From the NCBI GenBank assembly GCA_002786065.1, contig NHNY01000018.1, positions 682,001-746,000 on the forward strand: DNA of 64,000 nt, in the 5' to 3' direction. A program made the position numbers and the translations under genes. Of the stretch, positions 10,668 through 22,728 are shown in pieces. How positions within the stretch are numbered: the first letter of the stretch is position 1; each line of letters begins with the position of its first letter. The notes beneath the pieces were generated by a model. It saw only the letters and a program-made list of their open reading frames with translations. It was not told the DNA's origin and searched no databases. The DNA comes from Microcyclospora pomicola (taxonomy: Eukaryota > Ascomycota > Dothideomycetes > Capnodiales).

Positions 10668-13600
10668 ATGGCGGCCGATCACCTGCGCTTTACGAACCCC
10701 TTCCATGGTCCCTACACAGACGAGCCAGCAGCGTTTACGGCAGACTCACAACCAAAGGACGATACATGGCAGAAAGAATTTCGACACGACTCGGGTCTGC
10801 GCGCACAATCTGTACGCGAAGCTTCCTTATGCCCTTTGCCGGTCGTTCAGGAGGATGACGATGACGTCGAGGACCCGGCGGGAGATAATGACGAGGCCGA
10901 CGTTGTGTTCACTAGTCCTGGCGACATAGCTTCTGCCACTTCGATCGATGAAGACACAGGACATGTCGTCGGGCTTGATGAGCCCGCTGAGAGACGAGGT
11001 CGAAGCGTATCGATTGACGATGCGGCAGATGCTAGCTCTCAAGTGTTGTACGGTATCGTTCCAGTCACTTCTTCCACGACCTCGCCGGCAGAGGACGATA
11101 TCGCACGGAGGGGAGGTTCTCCCAGTCGTGGCGTAGCCAACGAAGACTGGGAGCACAGCAGCGAATCAACACTGGTAAATAGCAGTGAGAGCACGGAGGG
11201 AGGAGCCGACAATGGTCTTGATGTTGCAGAGATCTCTCCTGATGCCACGTCTGACCGCTCTAACGATGAAGGCCCAATACGAAACGCTGGACGATCGCCA
11301 ATCCGACGTGAGTCGGCGAGAGACCCAAGCCCTTTCACTCAAATTCGCTATCCGGAACACGATGATATCAGCACCAGCGATTTGACCACACACTTATCCC
11401 TCCAGGGTATATCGAGCAATACAGAAACACAAACGACAGCACCTGCCGTGAGCGCGATCTCTAGACGGCGCAGAAGCACTTTCACACAACCCTTTGTTGG
11501 TCGTGAGCGTTTCCCCTCTGAATCGGATGTTCAGGTCGGTGATGCAGCGGAGGAGGATGACCATGATGCCCTCTTAAGAGCGGTCGACGAAGGCCGCATA
11601 GTTGGTCGTGCAGCGATAGAAGTAGAGATGCGCGCATCATTCGCAGACACAGCTGGAACACGAGAGGTCCCACCCGGAGGTCGTCGATCGTCTTTCGCGG
11701 ACGTGATGCCCGGGTCTGACTTTGATCCGCGCGTGATGCAAGCACGTGAAGCACTCACTGGACTCGCTGCTCGAGTATCTTCTTTAGGCAGGGAAGAGGG
11801 AAATTTACGTCTTTCAGATCTACCAGAAGTATTAGATTTGGAGTTCGAGGAGGTGGAGCCTGGAGCCACTGTTCGAACGCCTGTGAAATATCCGCTCCTC
11901 AATGGACACTTCTGCAGGAATCTGGAGCACGCGGCGGAGAGATCGATCACACCGCCGGGAAGATACTGGGCGCCCAATGCCCCCAACGATGATGAAGGCG
12001 AGCAGACATCGAGTGATGCCACGAGACCGTCTACTGCCACGAACGCAAATGCTGGATCCGAAGGAGCGTCAGAGACCTGTTCAGAGCAAGAACCGGATAG
12101 GATACATAGCCAATCACCTCGCTCCAGCTCTCCAACAAGTCTTTTGATGAACGACGAATCCGAGCCTACTTTCACGGAGGACGAAAGCGGGCCAAGCGAT
12201 GCGTCCGATGCAATGACCACAACTCACGCTGATTCTCCAACCATACCGATCCCCCCTGTTCTGCGTCCGGGAACGTACAGCGACTACTCCTCCAATCCTC
12301 ATCTGCACAGACCAAGATGGAGCAGTAAGCGAAGAGAGCGTTCGCAACGTACGCCAGGCCAAGATCATCCGGCTACAGCGAGCATTGATCCGCGCTTGGC
12401 GACTTCTACCAGCCTCCCTCAGCATCCGAGAGTCTTTGTTGATGATGAACTCCGGCCTCTCACGCCGGTGACCAGTGTTTCAGCATCGAGTGAAGCACCT
12501 TCGCAACCAACCACACCACCGCTTCCACAGCGTCGTGACAATGAATGCAACCCAAGAGCTTTTCGAGAGTCTGAAGAGCTATCTCAGCCGTACGGTCCAC
12601 CCAAGCATCGCGCGCCTGTGCGTCCGCCTTCAGCTTTCAGGCGATGCAGCTCTGAAAGTCGGACTGCAAGAAGTGTCTCGTTCTCTGAGATCATGCAAGT
12701 GACTCCGCCGAGGGGATAGAATTCCTCCCCGTCGAGCTCTTGCCGTAGAGCAGAGTCTGCCGATGGCCCTGCAACTGAAGCAAGTGACGCCGAATTCTAC
12801 GATGAAGATGCTCAAACATCATCAGCAGGAGCGAAGGTCGAAGTCACCGGCCCCGTCAGCTCGTCCGCACCAGCGGATACTGCGGAACGAAAGAGAATCG
12901 TTGCACTGCAAGAGCAAGAACGTGAGTTCGAGCGTTGTCTGTATCAAGACGATCACCCAGAATGGGAAGCTACATATGGTCCTGGATTCAGAGAGTTCAC
13001 TGCGACTAGATCTGAGGACGAGTACTGGAGTCGGCCAGCAGAGCACGCCGGCTCGCCTGAGCAATCTCCAGATCCCTCGGATGCGGATGCTTCACAGTTG
13101 ACCCGTACGCGTATAGCATCTGCGAACCAGGGGGTGCAGCTGGAAAACGTGCAGGGCACATTAGGTAGTGGTAGGAGAGTCATTGGCTTGGACCTTCCAT
13201 CAACATCGTATCGAAGGAGCACACTCACATCTTGGCAAATGAGGGCTCCGGATGTCGCAAGAAATGCCGCGGGAGTTGCTGCGGAATGGCTCAGACGGTG
13301 GCCATTACGGGCTTTCGGATCGTCCGATCGTGGACGCAGTCCAGCACAGCGCAGTCTACAAACAGTGTTATCACCAACCAATGTTATGGCTACGTCTTGT
13401 AGACTGTCTTCCACGTTGAGCCTGTTCGCTGGCAAGCGTTCGGTAGCACAATCCGAATCTACGATCCCATCGATTCAGCGGCGTGGACATAAACGTTCCC
13501 AGAGCGTTCGAGTTGAAAATTTTCAAGGTACTGTTGGTACTAGCAGGTCCGCTGATGGGTCAAAACACGACGCGCACGTGAGGGGGAGAGTCTGCGACCT

Positions 13601-16600
13601 GCCACCAGATCAACGATACTTGCTCAAAAACTTTCGACGTAAGCAAATCGGTTCCGTGCCCTGGAATCCTATCGACTCGACAACCCGTGACAGAAACCAG
13701 TACCGGAGCTCTGATAGCGCAACGTTCTTTCCAGAGCTAGCTTTACCAAGCCCAGCGATACAGCAGGCGCATAATGTGGACCGTACCACGACCGATAACC
13801 ATCAACAGCATGGTCCTGACATCGACGAGGATGTTGCGGAGACCATGGCTGATTTTGAGCGAAGACAGTCGATTAGACGGGGCTCGATAGATGATCCTGG
13901 ACCAACACCAGAGCAGCTTGCACGGAATGCCGCAAAAAGGGCGGCCGACGAAAAGCAGAAGAACTTTGGAGACTACATCGACGCCGCCGAGGCCAGAGGA
14001 ACGCCGCTGATTATCAAGGGAGATCTGAGTATCCTGGAGAACATGGATCCTTATACACCACTCAGGAGATATGATTCGGGCTCTCGTAGCTCAATCACTC
14101 TGGCTGTCTCATCTTCAAGCTGCAGTCCTGTCCTCCACCGCAGCCGTTCGGTATCGCGGGGCCTTAGCCAACAAGGCGCCGCAGGAAGGCAGCAAACACC
14201 AGCGGTTGCAACGCAGACTGATGACCTGGATCAGTCAGCCAGAAGGCAATCCTCATTGACGGTTGAATCATCCATGGGCTCTCGCGAGGCAAACTTCTCA
14301 GGGATCGGGCTTCGTGACTCGACGAATCGAGACCTGCCGCAGCGGGAACAGACCAGTCATGATACCATCACGGTAGGCCCAGCTCCAGCCAGACAGGATC
14401 CCAATGGCCCTTCCACAACAGAAAAAAAGATGTCCAGGAAACAGAGCAAAAGTCGCGCAGCCGGTGCAAACTCAGCGATCAACTCTGGATCTCGCCTCGA
14501 TACAATCCCCTTCACATGTGACGAGGAAGTCGCTGCACAATTCGAACGGGATATGAGAGAAGCTCAAAGACGAAGTAGACTGCCCATCCGTCCCAGAAGG
14601 CAGAATGGAGAAAGCAGCTCCGCAGCCGCACAGGAACAAGCCCGCCAGGCTCCCCAACCTGGACTTGCAGAAGCCCAGGATGAGGACGATGTCTTTGCTG
14701 AACGTGATGTAGAGCAAGGAAGAAGTCGATTTTACGAAGTTCAAAGAAGTAGTGATCGATACCGAGGTACAGTCGTCGGTCTTGACTCTGATGACGAAGG
14801 TATACCACTGGAAGGCTGGTCGTCTTCTCCATCCAGCAATCCAGATGCGCCGCCCGCGCAAGAAGATGCTGTGGAACATACAACATTACAGGACACTGAC
14901 ACTTGCAAGGACCACTCGCAAGAGGGCGAGGTACGCAATGACACAGACAGAATTGTGAGAGACATCGCTTCACAAGCAAGTGCCTCTCGGCAGGGCTGCG
15001 AAGGGCTTGATACTGCAGACAATAACCATCAGCATCATCCTTCCGTACCTACGGCTGTGCCATCAAACGTCCAAGACCTTGCAACGCGACCGTTTCAGCC
15101 ACTTTTGCCATCGCCATCGACTAATGGCTCATACAACAACGCAACAACTAGATATCTTGCATCTCTCAATAGCGACGACGTTGTCGAAAGCTCTCAAGCG
15201 CCAACACAAGGAGTAGCCAACGTACAGAGGGACGACAATGCGCGATCTAGCATGAATCATGCCAGCACTGTTCATATGTTACGCCGTGATACACTACCGA
15301 CATATGCTCAGGCGGTTAATGAAGGCCCACCTTGTGGTACGGTCCAGGTACTTGCGCGACAGACCCATGCTCGATATAGTCGTCCGCTGCCTCGACCGCG
15401 AATGTTTAGGAGGGAGCGAAGAGCAACCTCATCGGATATTTGTGACCAACAACATCGTGACCCCGACGATGATCCTGGAGACGGGGCCCCTGCAGCATAC
15501 CAGGGCAACTGCAGGCCTTCAACGCAAGAGAAAAAACGACGGAGCTCACGCTCACCACCATCGCCAAGTGCCAATGGTGGTAGTGGGATCTGGACATCAT
15601 TGTGGAAGAAACTGTCTTCTCCTTTGCGAAAGAATAACACCCAATCAGGAAACCATGCCAACAATTCTCGTCAGAGTGGCTGTCAAGACAATGATCTTCC
15701 TCGGCGGGAGACATCGCCAAAGCCGAACTCGTGGATGACCGCTTTCTTGGAATTCGTGAACGGTGAGCTTTTCGTATCTCCGGGACTGCCTCCTGTTGCA
15801 GATCATGCAGTGAAATTGGCGACAGATCAGGTTGCTCCACTCTTTGTGCTCGATGGGACCTCTAGCGATCAAACAACCTCGGCGATAGAGAGTGAAGATA
15901 CTGGTTCTCACGTCAGTGAATCTACAAAAGACGGAGATCTTACGGAGGGGAGTCTCGAAGATGCTCTGTCAACGAAGCGGTTGATCGTGCCAAGCACCAG
16001 CTCATCTGGTCATGATGTCGACGTGATGAGCTGGATCATGAACGTAGCTGAACCGGTGGGGACACAAAAGCGAGGAGTCGTTCAAGTCCGCTCCCTCTCC
16101 CCCAATCTGATTGATCGTGGCTACAGCACGGGCAGTGAGTCTGATGAACACCTAGAAGATCAGCCTCAGCAACTGCTACGTCCGAACGAGTACAAGCTAT
16201 TTGAGCGACATTATGTGGGACATATGCCAAAACCAGACCATCAAAAGGGTCACAAAGAATGCCAAGTGACTGTGAAAGAGTTGGGGATCGAAACTCTGAT
16301 GGATGATCTGATCGTCATGCCTGTGACATGCGAGACGACATGCATTTCTGAGGAAAACCAGCTACCGAGTCAGCACGCCGGCAATGAACCTAATCACAAT
16401 GTAGACCGCAGAACCCTCAGTGCCTCTCATGCGAGCTCTACGGAGTCTGGATGTCCTGGAGATAAGCCATGCGCTGACAGCGAACCAATGCCGGTGTCCC
16501 GGAACGAGACAACAAGAAAACCAGCAGCGACTACAGCGCTTGTTTCAAGACCCGCCCGGCAACCCGGAGACTTGTATGGCGACATAATGAACCACCCGAC

Positions 16601-17726
16601 CAAGGACGTGCCTCGCGAAGGATCTATAGGGCGTGACAGCAATCTTACCCTTGTCCGAACAGAGGTGCATGATGTGGACGAGACGCATATGTTGCCAAAG
16701 AAAGAAATGCAAGCGGAACGAAATCGAAGACGGAGAGCTCGGCCAGAGGAGCTTTACGCCATGCAGCCAGGGGCAGAGCTTTCCAACCGTGAGCCAGCAC
16801 CAGAAACACCAGAAAAGCCGAACAGGAGCGAAGGATGGACGCATCCCCACAGGCTGCTAGGAAGTCCAAGCAATACCACGAACATCGAACAGCAGACAGA
16901 ATGGCATCGCTTGAGAGGTGCTCACATCCAAGGACTCATGAACAAAGTGATTCCTAGTGAGGGCTTCCCGGACGACATATTTCAATCGGCATCACCGAAC
17001 TTGCAAATCAGTAACGTGCGGCTAAACAACTCTCAGGCAATTGAGCGTATCGGCGAGAGTGACTCTGATCTGGAACCGCCGATGGACACCCACAAGCTCA
17101 AGAATCTGTCACTTCCATCCTCTCAGCGCATTGCTGCATCCACCGATACCAGAGATAATGCGAGCAAACCAGACGCACTAGATGAGCATTGCCAGCGGGT
17201 ACCATTCTTGAGTCCTGATGGGTCGGGCTAGAATCCCAATACTCGCGGTCGGACAACCACGAATACCTCGATGAGGGTCACCTATCCTCGCCGCTCATTT
17301 GGGGCTGGGCTGCCTACCTTGACGTCCCCAGAGACCGCAATGATCAGTCCCGGTAGCGTGTTGAGAAGGGACACAGCTCGTTCGGAAAGCCTCACAACGC
17401 TGAAAGAACTGTTGTCGCCCATTGGATTGAAATCTGGAAGCTCCAAGAAGGGACATGTGTCAGTCTCACAGCAGAGACTGAGCGGAAAGCAACCAGTAAA
17501 GTCTGCTTTGAAGAAAAGACCTGAAGTCACCAATGAGACTTTCCGCGAACGGCCGGAGATGTGTGAAAGAGATAGTAGCGATCACTCAGTGCAGAAACTC
17601 TCGTTGTATGATAGGGGAGCCAGTGTAGATGACACTCGGGATGAAGTGGCGGGAGACGCCCAGGACGATGTGTTTGTACAGCACGACCCAGACACCAAGA
17701 AGAGCGGCCACGAAAATAAAGGGTAA
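10668..17726 (+). CDS. very long disordered protein frame interrupted by two in-frame TAG codons
   Basis: From ATG at 10668 to TAA at 17724-17726 one reading frame runs for 2,353 codons with only two stops, both TAG (12717-12719, codon 684; 17229-17231, codon 2188). The three segments are 683, 1,503 and 164 residues. All share the same composition: rich in Ser, Arg, Asp and Gln, with many RRxS sites, acidic patches and no recognisable fold. Slightly more ordered pieces are a QRYLLKNFRRKQIGSVPWNP segment and a basic IWTSLWKKLSSPLRKN patch. Segment 2 has no ATG until about 13238, so it does not look like an independent gene. The stops could be spliced out, read through, edited, or be recent nonsense mutations; I could not find convincing intron ends around either. 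I do not recognise the family. Confidence 0.6.
12717..12719 (+). other. first in-frame TAG inside the long frame
   Basis: The TAG sits in GAGGGGATAGAATTCC. GGGAT and ATTCC can pair around an AGA triloop, or GGGGA with the TCCCC just downstream. The frame stays open for 1,503 codons afterwards. A 57-base in-phase intron (12699-12755) is formally possible, but its donor GTGACT is weak. Confidence 0.6.
17229..17231 (+). other. second in-frame TAG inside the long frame
   Basis: The TAG sits in GTCGGGCTAGAATCCC, repeating the GGG-N-TAGAAT-Y-CC context of the first site. GGG can pair with CCC around it. The frame stays open for another 164 codons to a TAA. Confidence 0.6.
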
Positions 17727-18135
17727 ACAGGACTACAAGGAAACGGTCGTAACCTTCCAGACTTTGACATGACCATCATTGTATAAACAACCATACAGCC
17801 TTTACCGAAAGTAACAATAACATTCGAACAGTCTGTTGTATCTAATCATTCTGTAATCGTACTGATCGTCTCCCTTTCGCGTTCTTGATTGTGCAACAAT
17901 GGATTGAGTTCGCGGATCGGGCCTGTCCCGCCTCCACGCGCTATAGCGTGGGCCGTGGAGCTAGGAATCGCGACCACCACGAGCAACGACGTCTAACAAC
18001 CCAGCGACTGGAGACGGCATTGCTAAGTTCCACGAGCTTCACGAACGACCGTGCCCAACAGCTCACCGACTGCAGACGGCATTCGCCTTTTGCGTCAATA
18101 CACGTCGAAAGTATCGCGCCTCTACTCCCTTCAGA
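17727..18135. other. intergenic, no gene seen
   Basis: AT-rich 3' flank of the long frame, then the leader of the coiled-coil gene. A perfect short inverted word (CCACGCGCTATAGCGTGG) lies near 17935-17952; its meaning is unknown. Confidence 0.4.
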
Positions 18136-19031
18136 ATGGCTTCTCAGAATGGAATCAACGGCAATGCCCATATGTACTCTGGTATGAACGGCAACATCAT
18201 GCCCTCTGCAGGGCACTATGCCGACATGCAAACTTTGATGTCGAATATGGAGCACCTCAGCGGTTGGCTGCAGCAAAATCGGGAAGAATGGCTCCTGGTC
18301 CAGGAGGGATTAGCTAGGGTGGAAAGAATGCAGGTATGCTGGAAATCTGCAGATGTCGCAGGAAAGGGGAACTAATATGAGGTAAATCTAGGGAAGAGCA
18401 AGCAGAGATGATTTGCAAAACGGCGAGACTCAGCGTATGGTCAACCATTGCTTCACCTGGCCATGACTTTCAACCCTGACCTGTCTTTTCTTTAGCAGCG
18501 GATCCGAACGAGCCCACGAACCTGCAACTACAGACTGCGCTTGCTCAAGCAAATCAGCACATCGCCTCCCTTGAGCGTGCCTCACAGCATCAACAAGTGA
18601 TCCAACAGCAATACGACGAAGCCCTCCAAGACACGACACAGCAGATCCGCCATTACTGCTTCGAGCAGCAGCAACATACTATCGCCCTTCACCAGCACTA
18701 CACCGCACTACTCTCACAGTCACGAAGCGAAACGCTGGAAGCGCAGTTGAAGCACCAAGCATGGCAGGCGAGCCTCACGCGACTCAGCGAAGAGCTCAGA
18801 GCCGCCGCTGCTTCAAGAGAGGAGGAAGGCCGGCCGTGGAAGAGACGGGTCGCCGCACTGCGAGAGGAGAATAGAGTGCTGAGGAAGAAAGTAGGATGGG
18901 AGCCGTTACCGCCGTCCGACGATGAGGAGGAAGATGAGGAGGCGCAGACTGGTGATGCACAGGTCCAACGTGGGCGAGCCCCTGTCGCGGGTCAGAACAC
19001 CGTGGGAGCATCGGAGGCGCTGCATTCGTGA
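18136..19031 (+). CDS. coiled-coil protein of unknown function
   Basis: Three exons (18136-18333, 18392-18434, 18496-19031) give about 258 residues. The N-terminus is Asn/Gly/Met-rich (MASQNGINGN). Residues about 35-65 and 85-205 are strongly helical with heptad spacing, rich in Gln, Glu, Leu and Arg. An acidic patch (SDDEEEDEE) lies near residue 222, followed by a disordered tail. The pattern suggests a structural or DNA-binding-associated coiled coil, but I do not recognise the family. Both introns have GT-AG ends; the first contains ACTAAT and the second CTGAC as likely branch sites. The middle exon is only 43 bases, so its ends are the least certain part. Confidence 0.7.
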
Positions 19032-19875
19032 CATTCAAGCTCGAAGGGTTTGAGTTGAACCATATATCATCTGTCGCGGGATGAATCAGCTCGAAGAAAG
19101 ACTTCGAGTGTGAGCCGTGATGTGGACATTCGTGTCGCTTACATTGCGGCAATTCTGATGCTTGCGGAGTTGGCGTACGTGGCATTCCAGCTCACCACAC
19201 CACGAAATCTTTGCTGACGCAACACAAAGCCAGCATGAGGTACATCCATTTCCCCCGGCCCACAACGCTTGTAGCTGTTGCCGCTATCAGGACTTTGGGT
19301 GGCAAGCATGAGCACGAAGATTGGGGCTGGGACATGGAAGCCACGGACGAAGTCTGTAGAAGACTTCGGCACCTCCAGGCTGATCACGAAGAAAGGCCAA
19401 GGTCACAGAAAGACTTGCTTCTCTATGCCGATGATTACAAGCCCACGAGAGAGTGGTGCCAATCATGTTCAAGGCAGACCGGCAGGACGAAGATGCATAC
19501 TTCTGCTGAAGCAGACTCGAGGATGGCAATAAATCGTCCTTGCGATAATTCGTGAACGATGGAAGTACATATGTCCATGCATATCATCTGTCAGTTGGAC
19601 ATTACGAAATATATAGATAGATAGGCACATGCAAGATGACGAGCCCACCCGTCGAAGATGTCGGAAGAATCCACATGACTTTCACGTTGCAGTCTTCGAA
19701 ACCTCATATGCGATCTTCAAAGTTGTTTCTTGCATCGTCCTGCTCTTCCACGACCTCACCACTACTCACAGTGCCAGAAGGGCTCGTTCAATTTCGGCAG
19801 CCACCAGACCAACGATGAGATTACGATGTCAAAACAAACGCCGCTCGTCGATTTGAATGTGAGCATTCAAATTAT
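19032..19875. other. intergenic between convergent genes, no gene seen
   Basis: Region between two converging 3' ends. Short frames show no domain. A small GATA-rich stretch (ATATAGATAGATAGG) lies near 19610-19625. Confidence 0.5.
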
Positions 19876-21321
19876 CTAGGCTTTAAACACGTAATTCGAA
19901 CAAGTCTTCGAACCGCAGTTCTGATACACACTCAAGGCATTGCTGCCACCGCAAATCTGCGAAGAATTGCCGGCACAAGGCTGCAAGCAATTCCCGAGGA
20001 TTCCTGACTGCTGCGCACGATTCGCCTGTGAGTAGGCGTTATCGCAATAGCATTGCGACGCATACTCGAGCCCGGCGAGACTGTAGCCCGCCTTCTTGCA
20101 GAACGCAATGCAGGCCGTCACGTTCATTGAGTCGGAGAACCACTGGGCGCCCTTGAACGTTCGATCGGAGACGCTGTCGTTCGCGCAGCCGGCGTACTTC
20201 CATTTCAACGACTTGGTGACGTCGGTGTAGTCGGGCACGGCTGTGCCGATCGGCGTGAACGCGCATGCCTGCGGTTTCGCGAGTGCAGGTCCAGAAGTCG
20301 GCGGGTTGCAGCCTGGCAGCTTGGAAAGGCTGCCGGTGACGGCCTCGTTGACCGTCGGTGGAAGCCTGCACGCCTGGCATTGTGCCGAAGTGAAGAGGGA
20401 GTTCGCGAAGACTGGACAATCTTCTACATTCCCACTGAGATTGGTGCAGGTGTCCACGGCTTCTTGCAGAGCTGTTTCGTCCCACCCGTTCACAAAGTCG
20501 CCGTGGAAGCCATAGCCCGTTCGATCGCCCGAAGCGAAGACAAACGGGTGCTTCGTAGAGCTCCACCATTTGTCGGCGAAATTGTTGGTCTGATAGATAA
20601 CCTCGTAGAAGATCGAGATCAGCGGAACAGGATGGGAGTCGGGACAGACGCCGTTATCGTAGTGCTGGATGGGATATGCCATATGGGAGACGTGGTCGGC
20701 GGTGTCGTTGTGTATGCCATCCCAACAGGACGGGAAGTACACCTGAGCCCTCAGTCCATCGGGACAATTCTTGTTCGGCATAGAATAATTCTGTGACGAC
20801 ACGCCATTGTAATCCAGACAAACGAATTGGACCGCCAGACCAGGTGCACCGATCGCGCCCGTGAAGTTACGCTGGAATGGATTGCCAGCTACCATCCGTA
20901 AGCCCGGTGGAAACGCCCTCAGAGTTTGCCCTGGATAGGTTGCGCGCTGTTCATAGTATACTGTCATTCCTCCGGTTACGCTCGCACCCTCACCGGCTTG
21001 GGGCACGTCAATGAACTGCTTCCCATCCTTGGACATCCAGTACAGCTTGGGAGTCCAGTACGCGGACAAGTCTTGCTTGATGGGACACGACGAGCACTTG
21101 GACTTGCGGAGTTTCTCATAGCTGGTGGTGAAGGAGAATCCACTACCACCGCTAATCGTGTGAACATGTCCCGATACGTTGCCGGGGTTGATGATAGGAT
21201 CTGCGCGCTCCAAGACCAATCGTCCAGGACAGCTCATACGCCAGAATCCTTGCGTAACAGGCGTGAAAATCAAAAGCGCGACCGCGGTCCACCACGCTGT
21301 GTGGGTCGAATTCATCTTCAT
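19876..21321 (-). CDS. secreted DUF1996 protein with C-terminal WSC domain
   Basis: Intronless frame of 481 residues, starting at ATG 21321 (MKMNSTHTAWW). A longer frame to 21348 would need a TTG start. Residues 1-25 form a signal peptide ending near VTQG. The DUF1996 domain spans about residues 30-275 and shows CPGRLVLERADPIINPG, VHTISGGSGFSF, CSSCPIKQDLSAYWTPKLYW and CWDGIHND, all typical of fungal DUF1996. A WSC-type Cys-rich domain closes the protein (YAGCANDS to LSVYQNC), with the CQCYCD-like and CGGSNALSVY signatures. WSC domains bind glycans and occur in wall sensors and secreted enzymes. The catalytic role of DUF1996 is not established. No GPI tail is apparent, so it is probably secreted or wall-bound. 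Confidence 0.9.
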   Translation of the reverse strand: MKMNSTHTAWWTAVALLIFTPVTQGFWRMSCPGRLVLERADPIINPGNVSGHVHTISGGSGFSFTTSYEKLRKSKCSSCPIKQDLSAYWTPKLYWMSKDGKQFIDVPQAGEGASVTGGMTVYYEQRATYPGQTLRAFPPGLRMVAGNPFQRNFTGAIGAPGLAVQFVCLDYNGVSSQNYSMPNKNCPDGLRAQVYFPSCWDGIHNDTADHVSHMAYPIQHYDNGVCPDSHPVPLISIFYEVIYQTNNFADKWWSSTKHPFVFASGDRTGYGFHGDFVNGWDETALQEAVDTCTNLSGNVEDCPVFANSLFTSAQCQACRLPPTVNEAVTGSLSKLPGCNPPTSGPALAKPQACAFTPIGTAVPDYTDVTKSLKWKYAGCANDSVSDRTFKGAQWFSDSMNVTACIAFCKKAGYSLAGLEYASQCYCDNAYSQANRAQQSGILGNCLQPCAGNSSQICGGSNALSVYQNCGSKTCSNYVFKA

Positions 21322-22281
21322 GGCCTCTGGTTGCAAATCTGTACTCAAATGCCAATTAGACTATCAGTTGGCAAGAAGATGACCTCCAATATATACCTCT
21401 CCCTCAACCAGTCCCAAGGACGTTTGACATCATTCAGGCATGAATCTGACTCGCGCGATGGGGCGAAGAGAGGTGTTCGACTGTGATCCAGCCCACATGG
21501 ATTCCTATCAAGTAGGGTGACATTAATTGGACGTTTTATGCACTATAGCATCCTTGAGGAACGCCACACTGCAGACACATGTCCAGTATGGTGCGTCGTG
21601 CTCAATCGTAGCCATCTTATGGATCAGTAGGTAGGTATCCCGCATGAACGATTCTTAAGTTCCCTCCTGTGTCCGTGAAAAGACAGCCGCTTGGACTCAC
21701 GACAGGAGTCCGACAAGACCATGGACCAGACCGAGCAGGTCACTTCGCGAACTTTAGAAGCTGTCTCTTCGCAGACCGGCCGCATGAGATAGACCCTTCT
21801 TACAAGAACAGAGAGAACCATCAGCGAACCGTGGGTCCGTCCGCATGAGGAACAGCCGGCCTGACGTTACTTCGTGCCTGCTGGACCGTTTCCGGGCACA
21901 TAAGTTTCATCCATCTGATATCGTTCGGCCCACACACAGATATATCGCCCACATCTCCTGATACGGAAGCGTGTTCCTTTTATTGCTGGCCTGCATGTTA
22001 GTGAGCCGTCACTACTAAAAGGTGCCAGCAGCTCGTTCAATTTGCGATAGGCAATAACGCATCGCAGAAGGATTGTAGGCGACGTTGTGCAGAAGGCCGT
22101 CGGACATGTTGTTTTCCGCTAGCTGCGCACGAATCCGCCTGCACCAGCGACGAATCACACGTCCCCATCGCCCCCGGTGCCTCAACACGTCCACCGACGA
22201 CATCAGTCATCTCTCGCGGCACCACCGCTTTCTTTGCGTAGACACCGTCAGCAGGCAACCGATCCTCCAACAACCAACAAC

Positions 22282-22345
22282 GGGGTATATAAACCCCTCT
22301 CCAGTCCCCTCCATCTCCCTCCTCTCCTTTCCTCTCCAGCTCTCT
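22282..22345 (+). promoter_or_regulatory. TATA palindrome followed by CT-rich tract, no gene assigned
   Basis: GGGGTATATAAACCCC at 22282-22297 is a near-perfect palindrome containing a TATA box. It is followed at once by about 50 bases that are almost wholly C and T, the usual layout of a strong fungal core promoter. The rightward DNA up to 23210 holds no convincing coding frame, so a non-coding or very small transcript is possible. Confidence 0.45.
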
Positions 22346-22728
22346 TCGCCAACCGGCTAAGATCAAGTTGTAGTAACCTGTTCTTCGAGGGATTAAACCC
22401 CCGCGAGGACTCTCACGCAGAGTCCGCTCGGTTGTTTCTCCAACCCATCATATCTTTGGAACCTGGGCTGGGTGGGCTCGGAGGAGCGTGCGTGCACGCT
22501 GCCTTCGGTCTGCCGGCCCACTGTGTCGCTGGTATTGCACTGTCTCCAGCTGATGCGAAACTCTACGTCTCCTTTGCATTTTGCTTTTCATCGAGGAGCC
22601 GGGTACAATTGTGCTGGGACTCGGAGAGGAGAGGATAGCGGTGCGTGGGAGTGGCCTGCTCTCTGATACGGTATGCAGGAAGAGATCTGGTATGGCTGGG
22701 GACTTTGGTTCCTGTAGATGGAGAAGGA

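Noticed and set aside
11531-12220. Minus-strand frame of 229 codons inside the long disordered gene
   Set aside because: It is antisense to the continuous plus-strand frame and has Ser/Arg-rich shadow composition with no domain.
12699-12755. 57-base in-phase intron that would remove the first TAG of the long frame
   Set aside because: Donor GTGACT and acceptor GCAGAG are weak and no CTRAC branch site is visible. It cannot be excluded without RNA data, so it was not used in the annotation.
17727-18135. Perfect short palindrome CCACGCGCTATAGCGTGG near 17935
   Set aside because: It is isolated, with no poly-T or known binding-site arrangement, so no function is claimed.
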